DNA from: Chinchilla lanigera | Lineage: Eukaryota; Chordata; Mammalia; Rodentia; Chinchillidae | NCBI RefSeq assembly: GCF_000276665.1 | Contig: NW_004955404.1 | Location: forward strand, 32,374,589 to 32,438,588 | Reading direction: 5' to 3' | Length of the DNA: 64,000 nucleotides | Shown here: piece after piece, positions 22,015 to 33,403 of the stretch | How the letters are laid out: every line of letters begins with the position of its first letter | Numbering within the stretch: position 1 is the stretch's first letter | The notes under the pieces: model-generated | What the model was told of the DNA's origin: nothing | What the model saw: the letters and a program-made list of their open reading frames with translations, nothing else | Database searches by the model: none | Program-made: the position numbers and the translations under genes

Positions 22015-22345
22015 CCTGCTCCATTTTTGAAGAACTCTAATTTTTTCCCTCACAAATGTTCAAGAGTTGTCTATGTGTTCATTGTTTTCCCATCTCCTAC
22101 TAACTAGTACTTTTCTAATTGAATTTTCTTTCTGATCATGTCATCAAAAGCAGTTCTCATAGTGATCATTGTTGACCTCAATTGCCAAGAAAAATGTGCT
22201 CTTTTCAGTTCTTAAGTTAGCTGGCATCTCATCCACATTCCAAAGAATGTTTTACCCCTTCTTTAAATAATCTCTTCTCTTGCTTTGACCCAACACTTGG
22301 AATTCATTCCTTCTTGTTCTATGCTCTTTTTAAGTTCTCTTCCCA
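22015..22345 (+). mobile_element. L2 LINE fragment
   Basis: 'aagagttgtctatgtgttc', 'gacctcaattgccaagaa' and 'cttttcagttcttaagtt' follow the order of the conserved L2 coding region ('caatgacctc...ttgcc', 'ttctcagt'). It is ancient and diverged. Confidence 0.55.
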
Positions 22346-22630
22346 TACTTCTGCTTTTCATTTTATTTAAAATTACATATTCATATGATGAGTTGCCCCA
22401 TAGATATCAGGAAACTTGTTACAACTAGAAGTTGGTTGAATGGAAGGAGGGAAGACTACATAGTCAAAGGCAAGGAATAAGGTACTGGCATAGAGAGAAA
22501 TAAAGCTAAAGCTTCTAGGAAATGATGACAAATAAGAGAATCTAATGTAGATGGGGTGGGAACATAAAGTAAAGAACAGAGGAAAGACTGACAGAGCAAG
22601 AATGCAAATAGCAAGGTATCTTTTATAATG

Positions 22631-22806
22631 ATAGCACATGGTGGTACCCAACTGCAATCCCAACACTTTGGGAGGCTGATGCAAGAAGATCAGAAGTTCT
22701 AGCCCAGTTTGGGCAACTTAGCATTTTAGCAAAACCTTGTCTCCAAATAAAAAGTATAAAAGGACAGGCTTAGGGCTCCATCCCAGTACCACAAAAAGAA
22801 AAAAAT
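22631..22806 (+). mobile_element. Dimeric B1/ID-like SINE
   Basis: 'agcacatggtggtacccaac', 'ttgggaggctgatgcaag', 'aaaaccttgtctcc', then a short ID-like half 'gggctccatcccagtacc' and an A-rich end. Confidence 0.7.
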
Positions 22807-22899
22807 TAAAAATATAATGCCTTTTGTTTTCCTCTTTATACATCACATAAGCTGATCACTAATGAACTCTAATATGAGATGATAACTGGAAACAAAGTC

Positions 22900-23215
22900 T
22901 GTATTAGTCAGTTTTATTGTCACTGGAACACAACATCCAACATCTACCACTTGAAGGAAGACAGATTTAATTTGGCTCAGAGTTTTAAGGTACTCAGCTC
23001 ATGGTTGGCTGACTCCAACACAAAAACATCACGGTGGAAAGGCAAGGCAGAGCAACCACACTTATTTCCTGGCAGTTGGGGAGCAGGCAAAGGAAGAACA
23101 CCCAAGAAGAAGCCAGGGGTGAAATACAGTAGCCAGGATCACATTTCTATGATTCCACCCAGACACACAGAGAAGTATGCTTTACTATTGAGTCAAGCAG
23201 AGTCCGAAAGCAATC
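22900..23215 (-). mobile_element. MaLR-type LTR, partial
   Basis: The plus strand 'tgtattagtcagttttattgtcactggaac' and 'gacagatttaatttggctcag' are the reversed 3' end of a MaLR LTR. The distal end is not clearly defined. Confidence 0.6.
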
Positions 23216-23229
23216 ATTGACATTCCATC

Positions 23230-23694
23230 TGTTATAGCTCATATGTAATGTTCCCCACAAAGCTTTATGTGCTCCTAGGTGAAGCTTTTTGGAAGTGGCT
23301 AGATCTAGGGTGTGTGAATATGGATTGAGGGTGTGGAAACTACATNNNNNNNNNNNNNNNNNNNNNNNNNNNNNNNNNNNNNNNNNNNNNNNNNNNNNNN
23401 NNNNNNNNNNNNNNNNNNNNNNNNNNNNNNNNNNNNNNNNNNNNNNNNNNNNNNNNNNNNNNNNNNNNNNNNNNNNNNNNNNNNNNNNNNNNNNNNNNNN
23501 NNNNNNNNNNNNNNNNNNNNNNNNNNNNNNNNNNNNNNNNNNNNNNNNNNNCCCTGCACTATTCTTGTAATACTCTAATTTTTTACCCTCACAAATTTTC
23601 AAGAGTTGTCTATGTCCTTATTTAACTTGTCATTTCTCCTTTAACTTGTGGGTGTTGGGCTTTGTGTCTCTGTTATGAGAAAAGTAATCAAGAC
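23230..23694 (+). mobile_element. MaLR-type LTR interrupted by the assembly gap
   Basis: Starts 'tgttatagctcatatgtaatg' and ends 'ttatgagaaaagtaatcaagaca'. The middle is lost in the Ns. The 80 bp after the gap look like L2, not LTR, so the join may not be faithful. Confidence 0.5.
23346..23551. other. Assembly gap (206 Ns)
   Basis: Unknown bases. Open frames translated across it are meaningless. Confidence 1.
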
Positions 23695-23699
23695 ACACC

Positions 23700-25404
23700 C
23701 TAACAACTAAAAAGCCCCAAAATCAGGTAGTCTAGTGAGCATGAAATAATGATAGAAATCTTCAGAAGGTGATGCTGAGCCATATTCTGGAACAAAGGAG
23801 GCAAAGGAACCAAAAGTAACATGTTCTATTCATATCTAATATGGAAAAAAGTTATCACTGAAGAATTATCAATTACAGATGAGAAAATCATTGTATATTC
23901 ACTAGGGTAATCCTAGCATTTGAAGCAAGTGAATCCAAAATTCTACAATAGTGCACACACAAGAGAAATTTGCTTTTTTGTTTATATTAAAACTAAAACA
24001 AATGTTCCTGATCAGTGAATTTGTAAAGCTCCCTAAATCTGGGACCTAGAATTTCAGTGTAATTTTTCATGTTTTGTCTTCCCTATCTTCAAAGCATGGC
24101 TTCCATAGTCACTGAGTTCACAGAAGACCTATGAACATGGAAAATTATTCATGGATGATTTCATGGGCCAGGTGTAAAAATGGTGCCTATAAGTTCCATC
24201 TGCATTTCAATGATGAAAAAACAATTACATAGCCATATCTATCTGCATGGGAATCAGGGAAAAACAGTCTAGCTAACTGTCCATGTGGAAAAGAAAACAA
24301 ACTTCTTGATTTGGAGAGTGAACTGGCTTAAGTCTCTGTCACATATTCTAAAATGAATATTCACATGCTTCTTAAAAATTCCATTTTAAGAATAACGTGT
24401 CCATCTTGGGCCAGTGATATATTTGCAGCACATCACAATTTAAATCAAAGGGTAGTGTCATGATGGGATGGTGCAATGAAAATGAGCCTATTGAGCTCAT
24501 TTCCAACTTCTTCAGACTGAGGCATCCCACACCATTCTGTCTTGTGCTTTGGTGTAAAACAGTGTGTCAAGTATGTCAATTTCTCTATTATCCATCACAT
24601 GATGCCAGTCTGTGTACAGGAATATTTCAGTGTACCATTATTTTCTTTTCAGTTTCAGGGGAAAAAACGTCCTTGGACTTCTGAAAAAATAGCTCTCAAT
24701 TCTCAAGGTCTTAGGACTTCTTTGCACCTCAGAGATACCTCTGTCATGGATTAACTGAGAAACAAAGAAAGCACCAGATATTCATTAGTTCTAGAAGGAA
24801 ATTACCTTGCCAATTTTGCAGTTGTTATCACTCTCCTATGGAGGTAGATCATTTGAAACCAGTTTCTCACTAACTGAGATGACAATGAAAAACAAGTTAT
24901 GCTTCTGATAAATTCTCTTTTTATGTGAATTTTTAGTCAAATGGCATTTACCTGTCCCAAAAAATATGACTTTTACACCATTTGAAAAAATATGTATGGC
25001 TAATGTATAAACTTGTAGATATACATTTATTGCAAGTGCCCTATCTACGTTTTTAGATGAATGATTGAGTAGTGTGCCTTGCACAGAGAAAGATTTGAAA
25101 ACAGAAGAGGAGTAAATTAAAACTCAATTAGTACCAGTAAATGAATTTGAGGCATTTATTTTTCTGCAACTCTACATGTAGTATGATTCATAAGCAAAAA
25201 TCTGTAGTATTTTCATATACTCTATTTACTAAAATAAATTTGATATTAATGTTACAATATATGAATAATGAAAGGAAATAAATTTTGTAGATGAGGAATT
25301 CAATGGCAAAGAAAATATGCTTACAAATTCCACAAAAGGAATCTTTGTCTTTTAATTATTCATTCAATCCTTCATTCAAGAAATCTTTGGGGATCCTGTA
25401 GGAC
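23700..25404. other. Unique-looking DNA
   Basis: No repeat family, exon or RNA gene recognised in this 1.7 kb. Confidence 0.4.
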
Positions 25405-25560
25405 CTTGTTAATCAAAGTGTAGTCTGTAAAGTAGCAACATGGGCATCACTTTTACCTTGTTAAAAATGCACCGTGTTAGAATCCAACTCCTGAATCAGA
25501 AGAGGTTTTTAACAAGATCCCCAGGTGATTTGCTTGCATATTGAAGTCTGGGAAGCACGG
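25405..25560. mobile_element. MER5A-type hAT DNA transposon remnant
   Basis: 'gggcatcacttttaccttgttaaaaatgc', 'cctgaatcagaagagg' and 'taacaagatccccaggtgatt' match the order and spacing of MER5A/B, a non-autonomous Charlie-derived element. Confidence 0.75.
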
Positions 25561-25656
25561 CATATACAACGTTCTATGTTCAGTGTACACAGAGTTTTTC
25601 ATGTCAACAATCACTCATCAAATAGTACTAAGCAACTGGACACAGAAACTAGAAAA

Positions 25657-25815
25657 ACATGGTTCTCAGGTGGGGGTCATTTGGCAATGTTTGAACCATT
25701 CTTATGAAGGGAATGCTACTGGCACTTAGTGGGTAGAGATCTGAGATGCTGTTAAAGTCCTGGCAATGTACAGGACAGCCCTCACAACAAATTATCCTGC
25801 CCCCAAAGGACAGTA
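25657..25815 (+). mobile_element. MER20-type hAT DNA transposon
   Basis: 'tggttctcaggtgggggtc', 'atttggcaatgtttg', 'gctactggcacttagtgggtag' and 'acaggacagccctcacaacaaa' are characteristic of MER20. MER20 copies have been linked to regulatory activity in placental mammals, but nothing here shows function. Confidence 0.85.
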
Positions 25816-25899
25816 GTGCACTAGTGAGAAGCAGAGGAAAATAAATAGTAAACGAGGTTGTATCACAAATGATCTTAGGAGTCTTGGTTAAACAAGTTA

Positions 25900-26012
25900 C
25901 TGTTCCTCTCTCCAGAGTCTTTAACTGTAGGTCTAGACTTTGTGCTTCTAATCGGTTCCTAGATATTTCCACTACTGCCAGTCCAGAAGCCACACTTGGA
26001 GAAGCACTGACA
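25900..26012. mobile_element. Possible MER5-related fragment
   Basis: Ends 'cacacttggagaagcactg', resembling the terminal inverted repeat of MER5 elements. The interior is poorly conserved. Confidence 0.35.
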
Positions 26013-26087
26013 TAGAATGTCAAGTGATGCTACTTGGCCCATCATGGTCTTTTGTGATGGTTCTGGACATTCCTGTCTCTGAATCAC

Positions 26088-26159
26088 ACTGACCCTCTTA
26101 GTTAGAGGGTCAGTTAGACTGCCCATGCAGTCTCTTAGTTAGACTGCCCATGCAGTCTT
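26088..26159. repeat. Hairpin plus two 25-bp tandem units
   Basis: Positions 26088-26098 (actgaccctct) pair perfectly with 26104-26114 across a 5-base loop. The unit 'agttagactgcccatgcagtctctt' follows at 26112 and again at 26137, and each contains its own gactgc/gcagtc mini-stem. Confidence 0.85.
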
Positions 26160-28110
26160 CATATTTAAAGGTTTAAAGGGAATTAGTCAATGAGGTCTTT
26201 GTGAGGGGGTTTCTTGGAATAAGAGTGGAGGTTCAGGCAGGGCTGAGTCCACAGAAATGATACAGTGCTATTGTCATTTACAGCTGATACCAGATGGCAG
26301 CTAAATTCAGAGTCCAGACTGCCTGAGGGGCTTGCTAATTACAAGAGACTTCAGCTGCAGAAAACACCCTAATCACCCTAATAGCAGCTGGGCAGCCCCA
26401 GGAAAGAGCCCAGTGAGAGTAGAAATTTTTGTATGCTATAAAGTAGAACTTGAAGAGTAAAAATGACAAGTTCAATTTGGACTACTTACAGAAAAGAGAA
26501 AGAAATATCTCCATAATGGGGGTGGCAGGGACCCATGAATGGGGACAGATAGTTTTGATTAGATAGAAGTCAGAGACTAGGAAGTAATGAGCTGCTAGAG
26601 CTTAGGCCAGACCCTCAGGTGTCCCCATCCAGAGATGGGGACTTTTACACGCAAAAGTAACAAAGAATTCAAGATGGAATTTGTGGTTTCTACTTAGCAC
26701 TGGTTGTGTGCCCGTGCTATTTACCCTTCCTTTGAAAGAATAAAATATTGGCTTAACACCTTGACAAAGAAAGGAAGACATCTTTTGCTTTGTTTACCCA
26801 GCTACCTGTCTTTCTTTGGTTGGCAACCAGCACAGAGATAAATTTGCTCTACTGGGCAGCATTTAGCACAACTGTGAGTGAGGAAAAAATAACAGGGAGG
26901 GGAACAACTACCTTAGCAGCTGTTTCTAGGCTACACAGCAAGTTTTGGGGTTTGGGCCAATTTCACAATATGAACCTCCCCTGGAAATTTTAACAGGATT
27001 TTCTGTAAACTGGGAGTAAATCGGGGAAATCTATCTTGGGGAAATTATTTTACCATTTAATATAGTAGTTTAGAAAAATTTTAAACGGATTTTATTCACT
27101 TGTGATTTGATTTTACAGTGAAAAAATTAGTAGGAAATCATTCTGAAGTGTATTCGCATTTGAAATCACTTCAGACTATTTTGTGACTCTCCATTGTATC
27201 CTGCAATTTCTTCAAGTATGTAAAAAGTACAATCCATTTCCAGGGAGAGAACAATTATTAATAGTCCCCATCAAAACTGCTATTCTTTATTTTTCCCATA
27301 TACTCCAAACATTGCATCTGGAAATGTCTGTCTGCCTTGCTTTCTCTCTCCTACCTCTCTGCAATTCCATCAAGACTCTAGCCACACCTTGGGTGAGTGG
27401 AGAGCACCTTTCCTCCCATAAGGGAAGGAGGAACCTTCTCTGCTGGCCATACTGCAGGCAGGTACACAGCTTTCGGATTCATCACAAATTTGACTACTCA
27501 CAAAACTTATCTTTCTCTTGCTAACCTAACCCAGTGAACTATACTAGCAAAACTGAAAGTCCCCTTTCCTACTAGGCTGAAGTAGTAATGTCCTCTGGTC
27601 TAGCAGGTAAAAACCTTGGAAAGCACCACTCTGACCTAACAAGAAAAAGCTGGACAAACTGAAAAGGCAGTAACTCTCCTTAGATCCCTAATAAAGTGAA
27701 GTCACGGAGCAAACTACTCTCCCCTAAATTGACTACAGCAACAGGTAAATAGCATTAAAAGCACAAACACCTATGTTCTGAAAACTCCTCATCCAGAGCT
27801 GAGGTAGGAGAACCTGAACTATTAGCATGGTGAGATACCAGAGCAGGGAAGACACAGAAACTGCATCCTACCATCGTACATCCCTTCCCTAGCTCCTGCC
27901 TACCTCCCTCCATTACAGGTGCACTGGGCATTTTACTGTGGCTACTAAAACACTGAATTTGTAATCTTCGAAATTTGGTCATGCTTCACACTGATTTGAA
28001 CCTGTCTTCACTTATGTAAGTCATTTCTAAATATAAACCCAGTTCTTTTATGGATAAACACTTTCTCCTATTAAAAATTAGACCTCATTCGTTAACTGAT
28101 GAACAAAAGA
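26160..28110. other. Unique-looking DNA
   Basis: No recognisable gene or repeat. Short open frames are unremarkable. Confidence 0.4.
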
Positions 28111-28265
28111 GCTCAAGCCTTTGTGGTGGTACAAGCCCTTGGGGAGGCTGAGATAGGGGGATTGCAGTTTAAGTCCAGACTGAGCAACTTAGCAACTTAC
28201 TAAGACCCTGTCTCAAAATTAAAGAACGACAAAACAGTCCTAAGGTCTCCCCTCAAACCCATACT
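28111..28265 (+). mobile_element. Dimeric B1/ID-like SINE, degraded
   Basis: 'ggggaggctgagataggggg', 'gagcaacttagcaactt', 'gaccctgtctc' and a short second half 'ctcccctcaaacccatactg'. Confidence 0.6.
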
Positions 28266-28833
28266 GATAAATTTTAGGAAGCTCATTATCGGGATGCCCC
28301 CTGTTTTCTTGCATTGTTTCCCCTATAAATTACACTATGCATGAAAATTAAAGCTCTTGCCCATTTATGTCAATAGTATGGTTATGTTCAAATGATTAGA
28401 AAAACAGCAAGCCCAGTCAGGCACCATGTAAACACAGACTGCATATACAATAGCTCCATACAACTATATCACCTACTGACATGTAGCCATCTTAATCTGC
28501 TCAAGTACACTTTATGAAGGTTACACAATAACAAAGTTACCTAAGGGCACATTGTTCAAAACTTGTCCTCATCACTAAGCGATGCATGATTACTGAATTG
28601 TTGCTGCTACCACACTCAAGTTACCTTGGAGATTTTAATATTTTGTTAATAACAATACAGAGCTCACAGTTATCCATAGTGTTCAATTATAAATACATCA
28701 CACATATCAATATAAAACTGGATGTTTGAAGTTAATTTTGTACTGGTACATAAGCTGCAATTTTTACAATTATCAAGAGAATAAAGGGTAACTTCCATGG
28801 TTTGACACATGTCTGATGTAATTAAATAGAATT

Positions 28834-29022
28834 GTTGGGCTGGAATATATGTCTGTAATTCCAACTACTCAGGAGACTGAGTTGGGAGGATTGCAAGTCC
28901 AAGATAGCATAGTAAACTTAGTAAGACTCTGTTGAAAGACAAAAAATAAAAAGAGCTGAGTATATGATTCAGATTCCATGGTAGAGTATTCTTGGAGTTA
29001 TTCCCCAGTACTGGCAGGGAGG
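28834..29022 (+). mobile_element. Dimeric B1/ID-like SINE
   Basis: 'gtctgtaattccaactactcaggagactgag', 'gtaagactctgttg', an A-rich linker, then 'agctgagtatatgattcag' and 'attccccagtactggc'. Confidence 0.7.
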
Positions 29023-29039
29023 GGAAGTATTAGTTTACA

Positions 29040-30265
29040 GTTCAATCAATAAAAACTACAAATTTTAGATTGTTTATTTTTCAATTAAGTGATCTGGAAG
29101 TAAGAGTTTGCCCTTCACTCAAAGGTACAGATGCATTTTAAATTCTCTGTTTCTTTTGCTAAATGTGTTTGCTTATCTGGAGCATATTGAATGACAGCCA
29201 TATTCCTGGCTCTAGTAATAACTGGGTAAATGTTGTAGGATGAATCCATCTCTATATTTTTCCATGTTTCACTGCTAAATACTTCATAGTCTCCCACTAA
29301 TTCAAGAGAAAAACTTGGTAAGTTTTTCTTAGGCAGAGAAAGAATGAAAAGTCAGAATGGTGACTCTGAGGAGGCAAGAGGAAGTCATTCATGGTGCTAG
29401 CCTTGTTTCTTTCTGAGAATTTATGACAGTTAAATAAAGTTCAAGCATATGAAAACATTTTTAGAATGAAACATACAAATAATTTAGTAGGAGTTCAAAA
29501 AGTTGTAGGGTAGTCATTCCTTTCAAACATAAAAATACTACCAGACTGATAAGCACATCATATTTCTGAGAAAGATAAACTTGTAGAAAGTAGGAAGAAA
29601 GAGAAAGGAGATGCACTAATGTCTAAATCTTAACCACTCACCATTTAAAAGTATTTAAGACTCTAAACTGGCATGGTGCATAAAAGAAAAAAAAATACTT
29701 TCATAGGCAAAGTGGGATAAAACAGTAGCTCAATATTAGTAATTTTCCCCAGAGGCTTAATTTCTTACTCTTATAAATTAAAATCTTTGTTGCTGTCCAT
29801 ATCTCTGGATGTGTTCAGTGATTGACTCTGTATACCTAAGCATAATTGGCCTTTAAAAATGGAATAAATTTGACCTTACATACACATATGCAACGCACAA
29901 TTGTGTAGCAAAAAAAAAAAAAAGTACTATGAAGAGTCTTCATATTGCCATTAAAATATAAAAGGAAAAAGATAAGGGAGGAAAACAATGCTTTAAATTC
30001 AAATAATCCAACAACGATTTTTAACTATTTCTCCCAAAATCCTTCCAATTGTCCAAGGCCTCCTGTAACCTTTCTGTCCTCCCAGTGAGGTAGGTCAATC
30101 TCACTGCTGTTTTTCCTGACTTGGCTTTCTGTTTTCTTTCTTACACTTTGCCTAAAGCCATGCATCATTGGTAATTTCTGTTGACATAGGAAAAAAGCCC
30201 AAATTGAGACCAGGCTGGAAAGGAAAACCGTCCTTAATGAGTTTCTAAAGCCAGCTGCCTGCCAG
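29040..30265. other. No feature recognised
   Basis: AT-rich DNA with a short A-run at about 29911-29923. No exon evidence. Confidence 0.4.
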
Positions 30266-30269
30266 TGCT

Positions 30270-30480
30270 CTCAGAGTACTCACTATCTGCTGAGTTTTCT
30301 TCTAAATGCCTTATAGTAACTCACTTCATACTCGGGAGTACCATAGAAATGGGTACTATTTTTACTTCCAACTTACAAATGAAGAAGCTGAAGCACATAG
30401 AGTTTAAAGTTATTCTATTGACTAAGAGCTATAGCTGAAAATATCTGGAAGCCAGTCATTCCTAAACCTGAGAAATATAG
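30270..30480 (+). mobile_element. MIR SINE
   Basis: 'taactcacttcatactcgg', 'gggtactatttttacttcc' and 'acaaatgaagaagctgaagcacatagag' follow the MIR order ('acagatgaggaaactgaggc'). Confidence 0.65.
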
Positions 30481-30737
30481 TTTTCTTGCTTTGTTTCACT
30501 CATTTTTTTGTCTTTAACTGGACAAGGAAGAAAAATAAGATTGGTGTACAAGACTATAAGTGACTAAAAAGAGATATAGAGAGCACTAGAACTTCACAAC
30601 TCTTAAACCATACAAGAGAGTTTTCAAGTTCAGTGTAAGAACTTGTGACAAGTAAAAATAGAAACAGGTGATTTTTATCAGCATTCATTTTTCTTTAGGA
30701 TATAATTCAAATAAACCAATACATAGTTCCTGAAGAG

Positions 30738-30925
30738 CTATGGGGCCAGTTAACTTATGCCAGTTTCCACATCTATAAAATGAGTATAGTAATAAATAAT
30801 TCCTGTCTAGTCTACCTCCTAAGTTACTGGACAAATCTAATGAGACAAAATGTGTAAAATTCTACAATCACAATGTGTTTTAAGCTCCCTATCAACATCA
30901 TTTAGCATTTCTCTATAAAAAGTTC
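30738..30925 (+). mobile_element. MIR SINE
   Basis: 'cagtttccacatctataaaatgagtatagtaat' is the MIR 'cagtttcctcatctgtaaaatgg' core, followed by 'aatgagacaaaatgtgtaaa'. Confidence 0.7.
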
Positions 30926-30999
30926 AGATGCAGTATTTATGCAGAGTACTGCCTGCATGAGATTCATTAATTGTTGTTGATATAATGAAAGCACAAAAC

Positions 31000-31165
31000 T
31001 GTTCAACAGCTATTATCTGACGGACACATCAACGTGTATTAATTCAATTATGCCCTCCAGTAGTCTTATGAAGTAGATAATATCATTCTCCTTTTACACA
31101 TGGGGAAAATGAAACCTAGAGAATTTACTTTGTCAGGTTTATACTGAAATATCTGGTATTTAATT
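31000..31165 (+). mobile_element. MIR SINE
   Basis: 'cttatgaagtagataatatcattctccttttacacatggggaaaatgaaacc' follows the MIR consensus order. Confidence 0.65.
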
Positions 31166-31532
31166 ACTAGAAGTTAAAAATATGATCTCCAAGGGTTTGA
31201 TCATAAAAACATGATCAATGTGACATAAGTTTTTCTTCTCACTAAAAGGAATTCTCTTACAAGTTGTACCAGTAAATTTTTTCATTGCTGGACACAATAT
31301 CTTTTTCTCATGTCTGAACAGTTCTAGCATTTTTCAAAAGACCAAGTCCATACCTCTTCTGAGACTCAAGACAAATAGCCATGCACCTCTGTAAAAATCA
31401 AAAACAAGTTATATAATTCCAAGGTTTAATGGCACAGGACAAACATTCCCATTCCGAAAGAGAAGAATAGGGGAACAGAAAAGAATCAGACAAAAGCAAG
31501 CCTGAAACTCAGCAGGGCAAACATTAAGACCT

Positions 31533-31933
31533 TGTCTTAGATGATTTCTCATGTGTTGCAATACTGAACACCCACAATTTAAAGGAAGAAAGGTTTATTT
31601 TTTGTTCACAGTTTGCAGAGATTTCAATCCATAGGCAACTGGCTCCAAGCCGGAGGAAGTAGGGTAGAAGGGCAGGCTGGAGGAGAATCAGTTCATGGCC
31701 TGAAAGCAGAAAGCAAAGAGGGATCAAGAAGAAAGATATATCCCTCCACACCCCAGCTCCAGTGACCCACCTCCTCCACACAAGCTTCATCTCTCAGCAT
31801 CATGTTCACCTCTAATCTCATCAATGGACTAATGTACTGATGAGGATCACAAACTCATGCTCCAGTCACCACCCAAAAGCTCCACCTGTGAGTATATGAA
31901 GCTTTGGGAGGGCATGTAATATAAACCATAGCA
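31533..31933 (-). mobile_element. MaLR-type LTR
   Basis: On the minus strand it starts 'tgctatggtttatattacatg' and ends '...aatcatctaagaca', with an AATAAA signal (plus-strand ggtttattttttg). It abuts the reversed MaLR interior but looks like a different LTR subtype from the one at 33.05-33.40 kb. Confidence 0.8.
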
Positions 31934-33046
31934 ATCCTGTAGCTCCACATCTGGTGCACATTATAGTAAATGTAAGCTTCAAAGGGAACATGCCCTAATG
32001 ACCTTGCTGGCTGTAGCCCATGTGACTTCTCTTTTGGACTGGTTCTACTGTCTCACTGCAGCCCTCTGCAGACATCCCACATTCCTGGCAACTCCATCTT
32101 CCTGGGGTCTTCAGTGCACCTTTTGCTTCATTCCTTCAGCTTCCCACACTGCCCTCTCCAGGCTCTATGCCTGGCCTCTCAGGCCTTCCTTTGAAATTCG
32201 AGTGAAACCTTCTTGATCCCACCACTCTTGCATTCTGCCTGCTGCTAAAATCAGCCTTATATGAATGATAGTCTTTGCTTGTTACTCAAGCAGTAAACAG
32301 GCCCCCTTGGACCATGGCTTCCCTGGTCTATGAGTGCCTGGAGACTAAGCATAGTGAAATGAATCCCAGAAGACCTTCTCAAGCAAGTGTCCTATGGACT
32401 TTCTTTATCAATAAAAGTTTACACTTTCGTACTCTGGAGCTTGTGAGGAGTGGGGTGTTGGTGATTTCCTAGGTGACCTTGATGTATCTTTCTTCTCCCT
32501 CTACAAAATACCTGCTTGCTACCTAATGGTACAACAGTCACACTCAACTTTACACATGGTTCCTTTTGGGCCAGATTTGAGGGTTTTTTTCTGCTTTTGC
32601 CTGTGAATGTCACTATAAATCTGGCTAAAAGCAGCCAGCAATACCCATGCCACAGCCTGAATTTTGGGCTGCTTTGAAATTTTTTCCAACGTATCTATCA
32701 ATCTATTCACCTTAATCTCAATCTCCTACAAAGTCTCAGGACATGGCAAAATATAAACAATTTTGTTTTGGCCAGAGCATGATACATATGACCTCAAGTC
32801 CACTGCCAGTGGAATCCTTTGTTCCCAGCTGAAACCTCCAGAGCCTAGCCTTTACTATTTGTATTCCTGTTAGCATTCTGGTCTTCTGTAATCTGCTGAG
32901 TCACCCATCAACCTCTTCATAAGATTCTAGGTCTTTTCAAGCCCCTATGTCCAAATATTTCCAAATTCCTCCTGAAAACCAATTCCAAAACTAAATGAGC
33001 AGGTACAGTCATAGTAGTGACCCCACTTCTCTGGTACTAATTTTCT
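31934..33046 (-). other. MaLR interior, reversed, 3' part incomplete
   Basis: Reversed, this resembles the interior at 19.93-21.1 kb: 'gaaggcctgagaggccaggc' versus 'gaaggcctgggagtccaggc', and 'gaccccaggaag' versus 'gaccccagaag'. It begins next to the 33.05-kb LTR with '...attagtaccagagaagtgggg'. The roughly 300 bp that should precede a 3' LTR, including the purine tract, are missing. No retroviral coding domain is seen. Confidence 0.65.
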
Positions 33047-33403
33047 CTATTAGTCATCTTTCCCGTTGCTAGATGCAAAGCCCAACACCTACAATTTAAA
33101 GAAAAAGAAGTTTAATTTGATTCACTTTTTAAAGGGATTCTGTTCACAGTTACCTAGCTCGAAGGCAGAAACATCATGGCAGAAGGATGTGAATGAAACA
33201 ATTCATTGTGACCAGAAAGCAGGCCAGGGGAATAGTACCAAGGAGGAAAGGGCAGGGGACTGGCTATAGAACCCAAGGTCAGACCTCTGCAAAACACCCA
33301 GAAGTGTACTCCACCAATCCCCTGGGCAGCTCCCAAGCCAATCAAGCTTAAACAATGAAGTTTAACTATCGCACAAGTGAATCACTCACAATTAAATATA
33401 ACA
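33047..33403 (-). repeat. 5' LTR of the reversed MaLR element
   Basis: The plus strand begins 'ttagtcatctttcccgttgc' and ends 'aaatataaca', with the reversed AATTAAA-type signal (gtttaatttgattc). Its 33047-33295 part is copied in inverted orientation at 34.33-34.58 kb. Confidence 0.75.

Noticed and set aside
23147..23602. Several frames of 80-150 codons across 23.15-23.60 kb
   Set aside because: Most of their length is the run of Ns.
26365..26384. 'caccctaatcaccctaatag' resembling telomere repeat CCCTAA
   Set aside because: Two imperfect units only, with 9-10 bp spacing; not an interstitial telomere array.
31524..31790. 88-codon minus-strand frame
   Set aside because: Entirely within a MaLR LTR.
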